A stretch of 64,000 bases of DNA from Sphagnum magellanicum (Eukaryota; Streptophyta; Sphagnopsida; Sphagnales; Sphagnaceae). Location: the NCBI GenBank assembly GCA_021904315.1, contig CM038920.1:18166001-18230000 (forward strand), read 5' to 3'. Both the position numbers and the translations under genes were made by a program. Every line of letters begins with the position of its first letter. Positions within the stretch are counted from its first letter, which is position 1. Below, piece after piece: positions 13,716 through 25,094 of this stretch. The notes beneath the pieces were generated by a model. That model was not told the DNA's origin. It worked only from the letters and a program-made list of their open reading frames with translations, and did no database searches.

Positions 13716-14864
13716 TTTACTACCTATTTACCTACTTACCAAACTACTTATTAATTTTAAAAATAATAATCTCGAAAATGATTTTAATAATTTAGGTATA
13801 AATTTGACTAGTCAAATAGTCAATCACTTTATCAATCAAAACGATAAGGTCCAAATTGACTACCTAGTCATGTTGGTAGGTATAAGTTGACTTGTTTAAA
13901 TTCATAAGGTGATTTTTTTCATGCTTGTCATTTTGGGTATTTTTTTTCTAAAAGACTCAGTGAAAAAAAACCATGAATTGTAATAATGACAAGAACTTGT
14001 TCTTAGTGTAAATATACAGAAAATCCTTCACCCACTTTAACATGAATTGGTTTCACATTTTGGTTTGGACAAATGAATGTGAATTCCAATTCCATTCACA
14101 CTATGACATAGAACACACGTGTGCCAAAATGTGATGGGTAATGGGTGTAAATGTGTGTGCACTAATTCCAATCAAATCCCACCATTCATGTGGGAGCAAG
14201 TTGGGGTCTTCAATTGATGGGTGTCAAAAAAAGGCCCTCAATTTTCAACAAAGTCAACAAAGTCCTATAAAGCTTGGGCATAGGTCATCAGGCTATTAAT
14301 GTTTTTTTGTAACACATGGTTGAGTCCTTCCTTGGCATTTACATCATCATGGAGTTGAGCTTCAACTAATAAGTATAGATTGAAAAAGGCTTCTACATAA
14401 TGTAGGTTGATCATCGACATTTTCCATCGATGGTAAAATTGTTATTTGATTGCATTTGTAAGGCTCAATGGTGATGAAAATAGTTGATCTATAATGATAA
14501 GACATGTTCTAATGTTTTCATGACAAGCCATGCTTCTCCATGCAAGGTTGTTTGTCATCAAATGCTTTCAATGTCATTAAAATCGGTTTCACTATGTGCA
14601 CAAAGTTGGCACAAGTATCCCAAAATTTGTCCTTCCTTATGTTGGTTCAAACATATCTTGCCTTGGTGAGGAACTTGTGTCCATGGGTGTTACACAGTGT
14701 GTTGACAAAAGTTGTCCATCCAAGGTTGATGAAAGTTTGTTCAACAATAGGTTTCATCTTCAACAATCGTTCAATCATTAAGAAATTAGTTACAAAGCAT
14801 GTCTTAGTAGGGTTTTGAAACATTAGGTTGGTTTTGTCACAACAAAAAATTGCAAGTGATACAT

Positions 14865-15877
14865 CACAACACCAAAACGTGTCTTTCATGATTTGGACAT
14901 TTACGACTAATGTTCTAATAAAGTCATGTCCTTAGTCATATACTTTACTCAAATTTGTGATTACATTGCAATTATATTATGACTACATGACTAGATTAAG
15001 ACTATTTTATGACTACATTATGACTACATGATTAGCCTACATATATTAATAAACTATCTATGTTAGTAGTTGAACTAAATGTAGCTATCTACTAGCTATT
15101 TATTAGCTACCTATAAAGTAGCTAGTACCTATGGGCTAGTACTACCTATTATCTACCTACCTACTATGTAGTACATATGTACCTAACTACTTACCTATTA
15201 GGTATAGGTAATACATACCTACCTATTTACCTACCTACTAAATAGGTAGTATGTACTTACCTACCTACTACCTACTTACTACTACCTCTAGGTACTACTT
15301 ACCTATTACCTATTAAGCTAGGTACTTACTAGGTTATTAGGTAGGTTCTAAGTTTTTAGGTAAATACCTAGGTACTTAACTTATAAAGTAGGTTAGAAAA
15401 AAATGTTTATAAAAATATGGTGACAATTTTTGTGATGTAAAAATCATGTGGTGCAATGGTTAAGTGAGGGTTAAGGATTTCTTCTTTGAATGTGGAGGTG
15501 AAGGGTTCAAGTCCTCACACTTGCAACTTAGTGAACTAGCCTAACTAGATTAGCTTCTTAGTTAAGTTAACTTACATTCCTAACATATAGGCTAGGTTTT
15601 TAGCCTTTATACCATGTGTCTACATGGCATGGGTGGAGAACATATTTATTTTATATTTAATGAATTATATCCAATGGCCATAATTTATGGATCTCATCAA
15701 GCATTGATGATTTCCATGACTTTATAATCACAAAGGTCATAGTTGCAAATTGTCTTGTGACTAAGTATCCTAAATGACATGTCCTATTCGACTACATAGT
15801 CATGTAGTCATAGATGTCTTCCATGACTAACAATCTAATCATAAATCAAGTCGCAAAAGATAGCTTTTCTTGTAGTG
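14865..15877. mobile_element. Non-autonomous CACTA-like element 'W' with TSD CAT
   Basis: The right end, reverse-complemented, is CACTACAAGAAAAGC, a typical plant CACTA terminus. The left end is CACAACACCAAAACG. Both ends are flanked by CAT (14862-14864 and 15878-15880), the 3-bp duplication expected of CACTA transposition. The insertion splits hAT remnant A, whose reading resumes on the other side. The interior holds tGACTACAt subterminal words in both orientations, a CCTA/TAGG tract (about 15100-15380) and a tRNA-like module. No transposase. Confidence 0.8.
15448..15528 (+). ncRNA. tRNA-like pol III module inside element W
   Basis: A-box-like 'tggtgcaatggttaagtg' with a good B box GGTTCAAGTCC at 15504-15514. 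Reading past the B box it ends 'ttgcaac', as in the module of Z. It is SINE-head-like, not a canonical tRNA. Confidence 0.5.
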
Positions 15878-16077
15878 CATGGTGTTAATTACCATATGAA
15901 AGAAACAATAATTTTTGCCCTTTCCACAATATGCTTCACCTAGGTTTCTATCCCCTAATCTTTTAATAGTAGGTTCAAACAATGAGCTACACAACCTTGA
16001 AAATATAGGATTGGAAAATGATGGATTATAAAATTAACTGCATTTTGCATGTTGGGTTTATGATTCACTTTTGATGC

Positions 16078-18073
16078 CACAATGGTCATTTATGCAAAGT
16101 GCATTGTGTTTAAATGCCTATAGTGAATAACATGATTTTGAATTTGTCAATCTAAAATTGGTAATACATTAACATGATGATCATGAACACATTTGTAAAA
16201 CTATATTTTGAAAAAATGTATTCATTATCAATAGTGGACTTTTGAAGTTCAAAAATATAAACTAGTTGGTTGATTATATTGTTAACAAATTGAAGAAGTC
16301 ATATTAAATTACATTCCAAAATGTTTTAGAGTGATTAAAACTTCTTCAAAAAATGAAATAATAAAATTATGTGCAAAATCTTTTTCTTTAAAGCCTTAAC
16401 CAAATGATAATTATGAACTTTTGATAGGTCAAAATTGGACTTTATTTCAAAAGTCCTTTTGAAATAAATTTTTTGTTGTTTAAAAAAAAAAAAATGTTTA
16501 ATCAACATATTTTGAAAATCTTTACATTGACCTTAATTCATATGGACTTTATGGGTATTCTTTTCAAGATTTCACTAGATGAATTCATGTCCTATGCAAC
16601 CACTTATTAAACAACTAGTGATCCTCAACAATTAAATAAACAATTATGAACCATATTTGTAACTATTTAGCTTATGTGGCAATATGTGTAATTGCAATCT
16701 AGTGGTTATTACAACTAATGGATTAATGGAATGAACGTTTAACATAATGTGATCACGTATTCAATTTTATATACTCTCAAGCTAAAAATGTAAAGTTGTT
16801 AAAATGACTAACCAACAATAATAACTATGACATTATGATATTGCGTATGATATTGAAAGGATTTGGTATTCTATGTAACTACCTATTAAACAAATTATAA
16901 TATTATTTAAGATCTTTGATGTAGAAAATTAATGTCCATCACTTTACATTTAACATGTGCAATTTTGCCACATGGTGTAAATATGTAATCAAATTAACAT
17001 AATTATAGTCATAACTTAATTGTATATTGTGAATTTATCAAAAATGTAAATAATAATTGACATCATACATCATAAAATATAATTTAACATGCACATTCAT
17101 ATTTTTTTTCATAAGTCATTTTGTAATGGGAATAATCATGTATGCATTACATGAAAACACATGTGTATATGAAGTTCATGTGGAATCATTTTTTAGGGAT
17201 TCATAAAAATGTTATATTTTAGTTTTTTATTTTTACAAATGGCATGCATCCAGGTACAAAGGTTTAATCAATGATAATTAAATTTATTTTAAAAAATTAA
17301 ATCATGTGATATGTATGTGTATGTTTATAGTTAAAGATTTTACATTGAAATTTTTGAAATAAATATTTTAAATTGATATAATATATTTACATCTAAAAAT
17401 TTGAAATTACAAATTTTTTATAGAAGTATGGAATTAAGAATATGGATTAAATTTAGTTCAAAATTTTAATTTTATTTAAATTTATGACCCAAAATATTAA
17501 ATCAGTTTAATTAAATTATTAAAAAATTCAAAATATAAATATTAAATATTAAATATTAAAATGAATTAAAAATTAAAAATTATATTTTATTTATAACTAA
17601 GATCAGAATTTTAAAACATTAAATTTGAATATCGAATTAAAAATATTTATTAAAATAAATTATAATTATGTAATTAAAATGTGAAATTCATTTATTATAA
17701 ACTTACATAATTAAATAATGATATGAATATGCATAAGATTTGAAATATGCATGTTTATATTTATGCGATGACATAATATATCACAAATTGAAATATTGGT
17801 TAAATAATTAAGGAGTTGGTTTGTGGCCATGGAGATGAAGGTTCAATTCCTTCTGATGACATTTTAAACTTGGTTTTAAATGACTACAATATGACTACAT
17901 GGTGTTATAAATGACTATAACATGACTACATGTGTCATGAATGACTATAAAATGACTACATACTTTTATTTATCCATGTGAACATTACACATAGTTGTTT
18001 TGGACACAACTTGACACATGTTATGTTGAATTGCTTAAGCAAGTTGTCTGGCACAACTTTAATGACCATAGTG
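16078..18073. mobile_element. Probable CACTA-like element 'W-prime'
   Basis: Left end CACAATGGTCATTTATG and right end (reverse complement) CACTATGGTCATTAAAG form inverted repeats. The right subterminal region (17880-17960) has the same GACTACA words as element W. The flanking triplets (TGC, GTT) do not match, so limits are uncertain. It lies between the two hAT transposase blocks. The interior is very AT-rich, contains a tRNA-like module and has no coding capacity. Confidence 0.4.
17795..17860 (+). ncRNA. tRNA-like pol III module inside W-prime
   Basis: 'ggttaaataattaaggag' stands at A-box position and GGTTCAATTCC (17840-17850) is the B box, preceded by 'catggagatgaa'. Same layout as the modules of W, X, Y and Z. 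Confidence 0.4.
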
Positions 18074-18703
18074 GTTTAATCCAAAATGATTATAAATCTA
18101 GTTGTAAACATAGTTATTTTTTTCTCAAATCCTACTAGTGTTTCCAAGTGACATCCACCATGACAAATAACATCAACGATTTTTGATATAGGTTTTAACT
18201 TAGGTTTAAGAGGTTTCATTGGTGGTTGAACATTTGGTAGTGAAAGATTACAATATTGAAAATTTGAAATTAACAACCATGTCCATTTGATCATTGATTA
18301 AAAACTTGCTATGGATTTGTATGGAATTTTTATTTGCCAAAAATGAACCTCTCAACCATGCATTCACCATGTTCGAAAAATTGTCTATATAAATATGTAC
18401 AATGTTGTCCATTCCAATGGTTTCAATGTATCTAGCCAAGGCATTTCATATGTAGTGGGCATTTTAACATTTTTGTTGTTTTGTCAATGACACCTAAAAA
18501 TACATCCCCATTAAGATAGGTAAACATCATGTTCAACAATTAACATGTTATAGCATTGTCCCAACCATTAGGACAAATGTTTGTTCCACACTTGTGAATG
18601 GAATTCCACATCCTTTCAATAACAAGTTTGGACGTGTCAACGTTGGATCGTTTCAACAAACTTGTGTGTAATTCATGGTAAGATACATGGGGGCTTATAG
18701 TAG

Positions 18704-19767
18704 CACTATTATAACTCATGGTTTATTTGATTGGAAAATTAAACAAAAAAACCAATCATTTTGACATTTCATCAATTTGATCACAAGTTTAATCATATTA
18801 GACAAGTTGATTTGAACATGTCCAACTTGACTAGTGGTTTTTTTGATTGACCATAAAATGGTCTTTTTGACTAATCAAATTAGACAAAAAATTGGGCAGC
18901 CAATAAAATTTAATTAAAAAATAGTTCAATTTTTAAATATAAAAAAAAATAGATAAATACATAATAAGTACCCACCCACCCACCCACCCACCCACCCACC
19001 ATGGCCTCCTACCTACCTATCCACAACCCACCTAAATACTATACATTTACACACATGTATAAGGTATATATATGAATATACATATTCCAAATGACATAAG
19101 TTGGTAAGGGGGATTGAACCTTGGTCTCCTTGGTTCCACACCAAATGTCTTGGCCATCAAACCACCACATCACTTTGTAAAATAATATGTTACCAAATGG
19201 ATTTAACATATTTCCTTGAATTTCAATGAAATTTTTGATCAATGTGTACAATGACATTTGAATTTCAATTTTTTTCATAAGTAGGTAAATAGGTACCTAA
19301 TTAGGTAGATCATAGGTACACATGCCTACCTACCTATGTTTTTGATGTACATACCTACTTATGTAAAATATAGGTAAGTATGTAAGTAGATAATAGGTGG
19401 GTAGGTAGGTAGGTAGGTAGGTAGGACATATTTGGTTAGTAGGTATGAAGGACGTAGGTAGGTGTATGTTAGGTAAGTAGGTAGGTGGGTAGCCTAGTAG
19501 GCATAACAAATAGGCTATCTAATTAAATTAATATAGCCAATTTGACTAAGCCATGGGCATCTTGATGGACCATTTTAAAAACTTGTCCCTTTTGATTAAA
19601 TTTATGATTTAAAATTTGGTCAAAATGGTCACTTTACTCAAAAAACCAACCAAAAGAATCATGTGTCTTTCATGCCGCATGCCCTTAGTCAAAGTGAACA
19701 TCCTTTTGGTCAATGAGGACATTTTAATCAATTGAAATATTTTGAAAAGCCATGATTTTTAGTAGTG
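18704..19767. mobile_element. Non-autonomous CACTA-like element 'X' with TSD TAG
   Basis: The left end is CACTATTATAACTCATGG. The right end, reverse-complemented, is CACTACTAAAAATCATGG. Both are flanked by TAG (18701-18703 and 19768-19770). The insertion interrupts hAT remnant B. The core holds a pure (CCCA)n run at about 18970-19000, TAGG-type repeats at 19390-19490 and a minus-strand tRNA-like module. Words of the AGTCAAA/TTTGACT type crowd both subterminal regions, as expected for transposase binding sites. Confidence 0.85.
19098..19173 (-). ncRNA. tRNA-like pol III module inside element X (minus)
   Basis: On the minus strand an A-box-like 'tggtttgatggccaag' is followed by B box GGTTCAATCC (19111-19120). 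It is the best tRNA look-alike of the series but is embedded in a transposon and lacks clear acceptor pairing. Confidence 0.5.
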
Positions 19768-19900
19768 TAGGTTCAAGATTTTTGTATAAGTAGTGAAGTT
19801 GTTTTCATAGCTTTTAAAAACATTAGGTGTCATGCAACAATGAAAGGGATGTCCATTTTATAAAAAATAGTTGCCCATTTAAACTTGTCCAACAAGTTTT

Positions 19901-21736
19901 TTTTGTTGAGTTTAATCTTTATTGTGATGAAACTTGTCAAAAGGTTCAAACATCATGATTTGTGGGTCTATTAAGACCTTCTATGTTATTTGTAGTTGGG
20001 GTGCAAATTTGAACCCCTTCCACTTGAGATATCAAAGCAAATTCTCCTTCCATTGAAGGGTTCAACATTTCAACTTGCCACGTTTTTTTGGTAATCCATT
20101 AGGGATTAGTACAACCACATCATGTAATGGTCAAAAAATAATTCCCCCACAAGTGGCAAATAAAATTGAAATTGTACCTTGGGTGTTCTAATTTAGACTT
20201 TAAAATTGGTCATGATAGAATTGATGACCAAAATTGTTCAATCACAATTTTGGTAATCAAAACTATTTAGTTGCCAACGTTTTAGTCACCGTAATTCTAA
20301 TAATTGAAATTTTGATTGAACAATTTTGATTGCCAACATTATGACAACTGAATAGATTTGGTTATGAAAACGATGTCAACTAAATTTATCAAATTTGGCT
20401 ACCAAGCATTTAAAGGTAGACCAAGTGAAAGAAAAAATTGTTTGCATTTAACATAATGGATGAAAGTAACACATCTAGACAAACATTAATGGGACAACAA
20501 ACATAAAATGGGTGTATCTTGTCATTTCTAACAACCTTGCCCTACACAAATTAAACCTTTAAATTTTCAAAAAAAATTCTAGATTTTGACAAGTTGGTTT
20601 TTGGAAATTCAAAATAATATTTAAATTTAGACAATTTGATATTTGGATTTTCAAAATAGTTTTTTGATGTGGACAAATTGGTCATTAGATTTCCAAACCA
20701 TTTTTTGGATTTCATGAACTTGTTCATCAAATTTCCATAAAACTAATTTGGACTTCATGAATTGGCCAATGAATTTCCACATTGATTTTTCAAACTTGAC
20801 TCCACATACTTTATTTCATAACAACAAAACCAAAAAAGGCCATCTATGACCACACAATTGAGTCGTAGACCTACCCAATGGATTTCAAATCCCGCAAGGG
20901 ACAATAGTAAAACAAATAAAAAATATGTGAATAAAAATATAAGGTGCAATATATTGGTTGTTGGGTAAAGGTTATAAGTTAATTAGTTAAAAAATAGGGC
21001 GGACTTTATTCAAATAATCAATTTAATTATAATGTAGGGTATGAAATAATTTGAAATAATGTATTATAATTAATATAGGGTGGCTTTAATATGTATATAT
21101 TAGAAAATTAAATAATAATAGGGTGATAAAAAATAGGTTGAATAATTATCTAATTCCCCCCTAAAAATGGTCATTTGACACACGTAGATCTCAAACTTTA
21201 CATTAAGTGTCCCCCATGTGTTTCAAGTTCAAGTTTAAACCTATAAAATTTACTATTTAGGTTTGAAATTCGAATAATTACCCATACAACCCAAACAAAA
21301 CAAAAATTATTCTACCATAAGGTAAAAACACAGTCAAAGGAATCATTGAAGTGAATGGACATTCTTTAAAAATTGCAATTTTTGATATTTGAAATATCAC
21401 AAGGGAAACATAATAGTTTGGATTGTCATAAATGTTTTTGGAATATTTTCCATGAATTGTAAAGTTTCTCAAAGCTTGACACAAATAAAAAATGTTTTTA
21501 CATGTTCAAAGCATTTAAACTTTGACAATTCATAGTTTTTACTTTTTTCAAACATTTTTTTTTCTATTAAATGTGCACCATTCCTTTTGAAAATTGGAGA
21601 GGATTTTAACATTTATGATCAGAAGGTCAAAAAAATTGAATTAATGAATTTTTTTAATAACTGATTTGAACACATTTCATTCAACGTGTTTTTGCCTTTA
21701 AAAATTATGAATTTTGAAAATATGGCTTTAACAAAA
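19901..21736. other. Intergenic or decayed TE DNA, no gene seen
   Basis: May include the N-terminal part of hAT remnant B, but no BED zinc finger is recognisable. 20170-20420 holds loosely repeated words around 'gaccaaaattgttcaatcac'. Confidence 0.4.
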
Positions 21737-24700
21737 CATTAGTAGAATTCCTATGTTTTGAAATTTGATTAAATGAATTTTTTTTTCTTAGAAAGCCAAG
21801 GGCTTGAATGATAATGGGTATCTTTTGACTAATCAATTTGATTAGAGTGACTGATTTAACAATTAGTCAAATTGGACTTTAAAATACCATTTAATCAAAT
21901 TGGTTAATGGTTTGGTCAATAAGACAACCTAATTTAGTCAAATTGGCAAGTTCCCTAATTAATAAGGTCACCTATTATACTCAATCAATAGGGTTAACTA
22001 AGTAAGCCTAGTCAAAATGGCCAATGGCCTAATAAAAAAGGCCAATTACAAATTCCAATATTAATTGGGTATCTTGACATTACATTTAACATTTTGACTA
22101 TGTTTGATCAATTTTTAAAAAGTTGAAAAATGTAAAAGTTAGCTAATCATAATTAAATGAATCATGACCAAATTAATTATGATTAAACTAATTATATATA
22201 TATATGGTTTATCTAACTATGGTTAAATTGATTATATTGAAATCAATTATGGCTTAATTACCTATGAAAAAACTAATTAAAATTAAAACTAACCATAACC
22301 AATCTAACCATGGTCAATTTAATCATGTTTAATTAACCATAGTTTGTTTAGTTGTATATGTTTAAACCATGGCTAGTTTAACTATATTTAATTTAACCAT
22401 GATTCATTTATTCATAATTAATTGTTTCATCATTTTTTTGGCCATATTTAATTTAATTCTGACCAATTTAACCATAAAAATAAATTAACAATTATAAATA
22501 GTTTAACCATTGTCAATTTAATAATAGTCGGTTTAGCCTTAATAAATTTAACCATGATAATTAATTTAACCATTCTTAGTTGGGCCATTATTGGTTTTCC
22601 CATAATGAATTTAACCATGGTTACTATAAACATAACTAAATTAGTTATATTTATTTTTTACATATTATTGTTTTACCCTAATAAATTTAACCATAATTAA
22701 TAGACCCTTAAAATATTTATTCATTGTTCAATTTAGGCATATTAAATTTATTAATGGTTAATTTAACCAAATTTATTCATTCATAGTTTGTTTTAACCAT
22801 TTTTAGTTTAACCATGTTTAATTTTTCCATAATTATTTTAACCATTTTGATTTTAGCCATAATTATTTCATTCATGTTTATTTTAGCCATAATTAATTTT
22901 TTCATAATTTATTTTTCCATAAAATATTTATTCATTAGTTAGTTTAGCCATATTAACTTTATTAGTGGTTAGTTTAATCAAATTTATTTATTCATGGTTA
23001 GTTTAACCATTTCTAGTTTAGGCATGGTTAATTTTGCCATAATTATTTTAACCATTTTGATTTTAGCCATAATTATTTCATTCATATTATTTTAGCCATA
23101 ATTAATTTATGCATAGTTGGTTTAACCATAAAATATTTATTCATTGGTTAATTTAGCCATATAAACTTTATTCATGGTTAGTTTAGCCACAATTGGTTTA
23201 ACCATAAAATATTGATTCTTTAGTTAATTTGGCCATATTTATTTTACTTATGGTTAGTTTAATCATATTTAATGAATTCATGGTTAGTTCAGCCATTTCT
23301 AGGTTAGTCATAAAATATTTATTCATTAGTAAATTTAACCATGGTTGGTTTAGCCGTAAAATATTTATTCATTGGTTAGTTTGGCCATATTTACTTTACT
23401 TATGGTTAATTTAACCATATTTATTGTATTCATGGTTATTTTTAGCCATTTTTGGTTGTGCCATGGTTGGTCTAGCCATAAAATATTTATTCATTAATTA
23501 ACTTGGCCTTATTTACTTTTTTCATGTTTAATTTCACCATATTGTTTTACTCATGGTTAATTTTACCAATTTTAATTTAACCCTAGTTGGTTTTTCCATA
23601 ATTATTTTACCCAAAATTAATTTAGTCATTATTTATTTAACCATTATTTATTTAGATATGGTTAATTGAACCACAATTAATTTAATCATGGTTATTTTTT
23701 CAAAATTATTTTAAATTTTTGGTTGGTTTAACCATTATTAGTTTAATAATCAATAATTTTTCCATAATTAAATTTTCGTATGTTAAAATAGCCACCTATT
23801 TAACTTATGTAATGTAAGTATGTGGTTAAATAGCTTAAATATAATTAGCTTATATGTAGATGTATTTATTTATACATACCTTACCTAAACCCTACCTATA
23901 TTCCACCTATTTACTTGTATTTTAGCCTATAGGTAACCTAATTATATAGGTGAAGGTAGGCCAATTATATACCTATGATAAATTATTAGTTAATTAACTA
24001 ATTATTGACCTAAAATACACTAATGAATGTGTAATTAAATAGTTAAGTATTAATTATTACGAATACATTGTTGATAATATATAATGAATTAGGTCAAATT
24101 TGTAAAGATTGATCATAATTTGGTTGTAATTATTAATTATAATTAAATAACTAGACATTAATTATTACTAATTTTTATTTCAAGTTAATTAACATACATA
24201 TTTACCTACCTCTTTATTTATTTATGTATTTTACTTAGTTATTTAAGAATAATGTTGTGTGAACTAAAAGGCTCTAGTGTTGTGTGGAGATGAAAATGTT
24301 TATCCCTACTAAAAATTTGTCTCATATTGTTAATCATCTTTTTCCAAATGATGAACAATATAAATAGATGCACCATAAGCATTCAAGACACAAAAAATAT
24401 TTCAAAAAGGAAGGCCACTTGGGATGAACCAATTGAAAAGGCTCAACCTTAAAGGCCAAATGCAAAATGAAATAAGATTTTCCTACCTAGGTCATGTAAG
24501 TGTAGGCTTAATCTAAATGGTGTACATTTAAGCCTTGTAAAAGTCATAGCTTAGGTTGCCTTAACCTACTTGAAGCTTTTATACCTAGTTGTTAATTATA
24601 GGCTTGTAGACCTAGGCCTAGGAGTTTAGGTTGTAGGTTCCTAAACATAGGGACTTTAGAAGTAGGTATCTAATTTTAGGCTTAATTTAGGTTGCTTAGG

Positions 24701-25094
24701 TTCTATCCATGTGGCATAGTCTAATCGCCAATGTTTAAATGCCATGTGGCATAGCCTAGGTGGCCAATGTTTAAATGTCATGTGGCATAGCCTAGGTGGC
24801 TAATGTTTAAATGCCACATGGCATTTGCCTAATCAAAATGGTGTTTGATTAGTCAAAAAATCATTTGACTGTTGTATTGACTAGTCAAAATGACTAATCA
24901 AAAGTACTAGTTGAAATGACTTAGTAAAAAATGCCCACCTATGCTTGGTCAAAAAGCACACGGCCTAGTCATAATGGATAGGTTCAAAATGACTTGTCCA
25001 AAAAATGACTAAAAGGCTTTTTTCATGCCTTCCCAAAATGGGTCTTTTTTGACAAAAAATTTCTAGTAAAACAAATTTAGGAATTTTAGTAGTG
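21737..25094. mobile_element. Non-autonomous CACTA-like element 'Y' with TSD AAA
   Basis: The left end is CATTAGTAGAATTCCTA. The right end, reverse-complemented, is CACTACTAAAATTCCTA. The flanks are AAA on both sides (21734-21736, 25095-25097), although AAA is weak evidence in AT-rich DNA. Subterminal words of the AGTCAAAATGG type lie at 21830-22040 and 24830-25060. The core is a 1.6-kb low-complexity array plus a decayed tRNA-like module at 24248-24310. No transposase gene is present. Confidence 0.7.
22150..23790. repeat. 1.6-kb degenerate array of TTTAACCAT / TTTAGCCAT words
   Basis: Several dozen diverged copies of the same short word, often in 'ggttaatttaaccat' context, with some partial palindromes. 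The same word forms the core of element Z. Confidence 0.8.

Larger units (their letters stand above)
11444..13988. mobile_element. Non-autonomous CACTA-like element 'Z'
   Basis: The left end reads CACTAATACAAATCATG. The right end, reverse-complemented, reads CATTATTACAATTCATGG. They form imperfect terminal inverted repeats of the same type as elements X and Y in this window. The flanking triplets are CCA and ACA, so the target duplication is imperfect. The interior has an (ACCT)n tract, a long array of TTTAACCAT/TTTAGCCAT words, subterminal AGTCAAA-type words (11460-11680) and a tRNA-like module. A MITE (12951-13715) is nested inside. No transposase is encoded. Assignment to CACTA rests on the termini. 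Confidence 0.55.
14331..16077 (-). pseudogene. hAT transposase remnant A, split by element W
   Basis: On the minus strand the block 16077-15881 encodes a stretch with 'FPILYFQGCVAHCLNLLLKD', typical of the DUF659/core region of plant hAT transposases. After element W (14865-15877) coding resumes at 14864 with 'NFLMIERLLK', 'FWDTCANFVHIVKPIL' and 'FDDKQPCMEK', also hAT-like. Stops and frame changes make it a pseudogene. The dimerisation end of the protein is not recognisable. DNA at 13989-14330 shows nothing else. Confidence 0.65.
18080..19900 (-). pseudogene. hAT transposase remnant B, split by element X
   Basis: The upstream part at about 19858-19771 (minus) reads 'FLKAMKTTSLL', like the segment after the conserved 'IPF' of plant hAT proteins. 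After element X, coding continues from 18703 with 'LLKRSNVDTSKLVIERMW', then 'ICPNGWDNAI', 'LNGDVFLGVID' and 'YIETIGMDNIVHIYIDN'. The last matches the DUF659 'VG..NVVQVVTDN' region. It is interrupted by stops. It lacks the C-terminal half, which may be remnant A (same strand, correct order). A motif repeated in both (N-M-x-N-A) favours two copies. Confidence 0.65.

Noticed and set aside
19098-19173. Functional tRNA gene
   Set aside because: A and B boxes are good, but the acceptor and anticodon stems do not pair and the module sits inside a CACTA-like element with sister copies.
22150-23790. Centromeric or CRISPR-like array
   Set aside because: There is no fixed period or spacer structure. 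It is a degenerate short-word array bounded by transposon termini.
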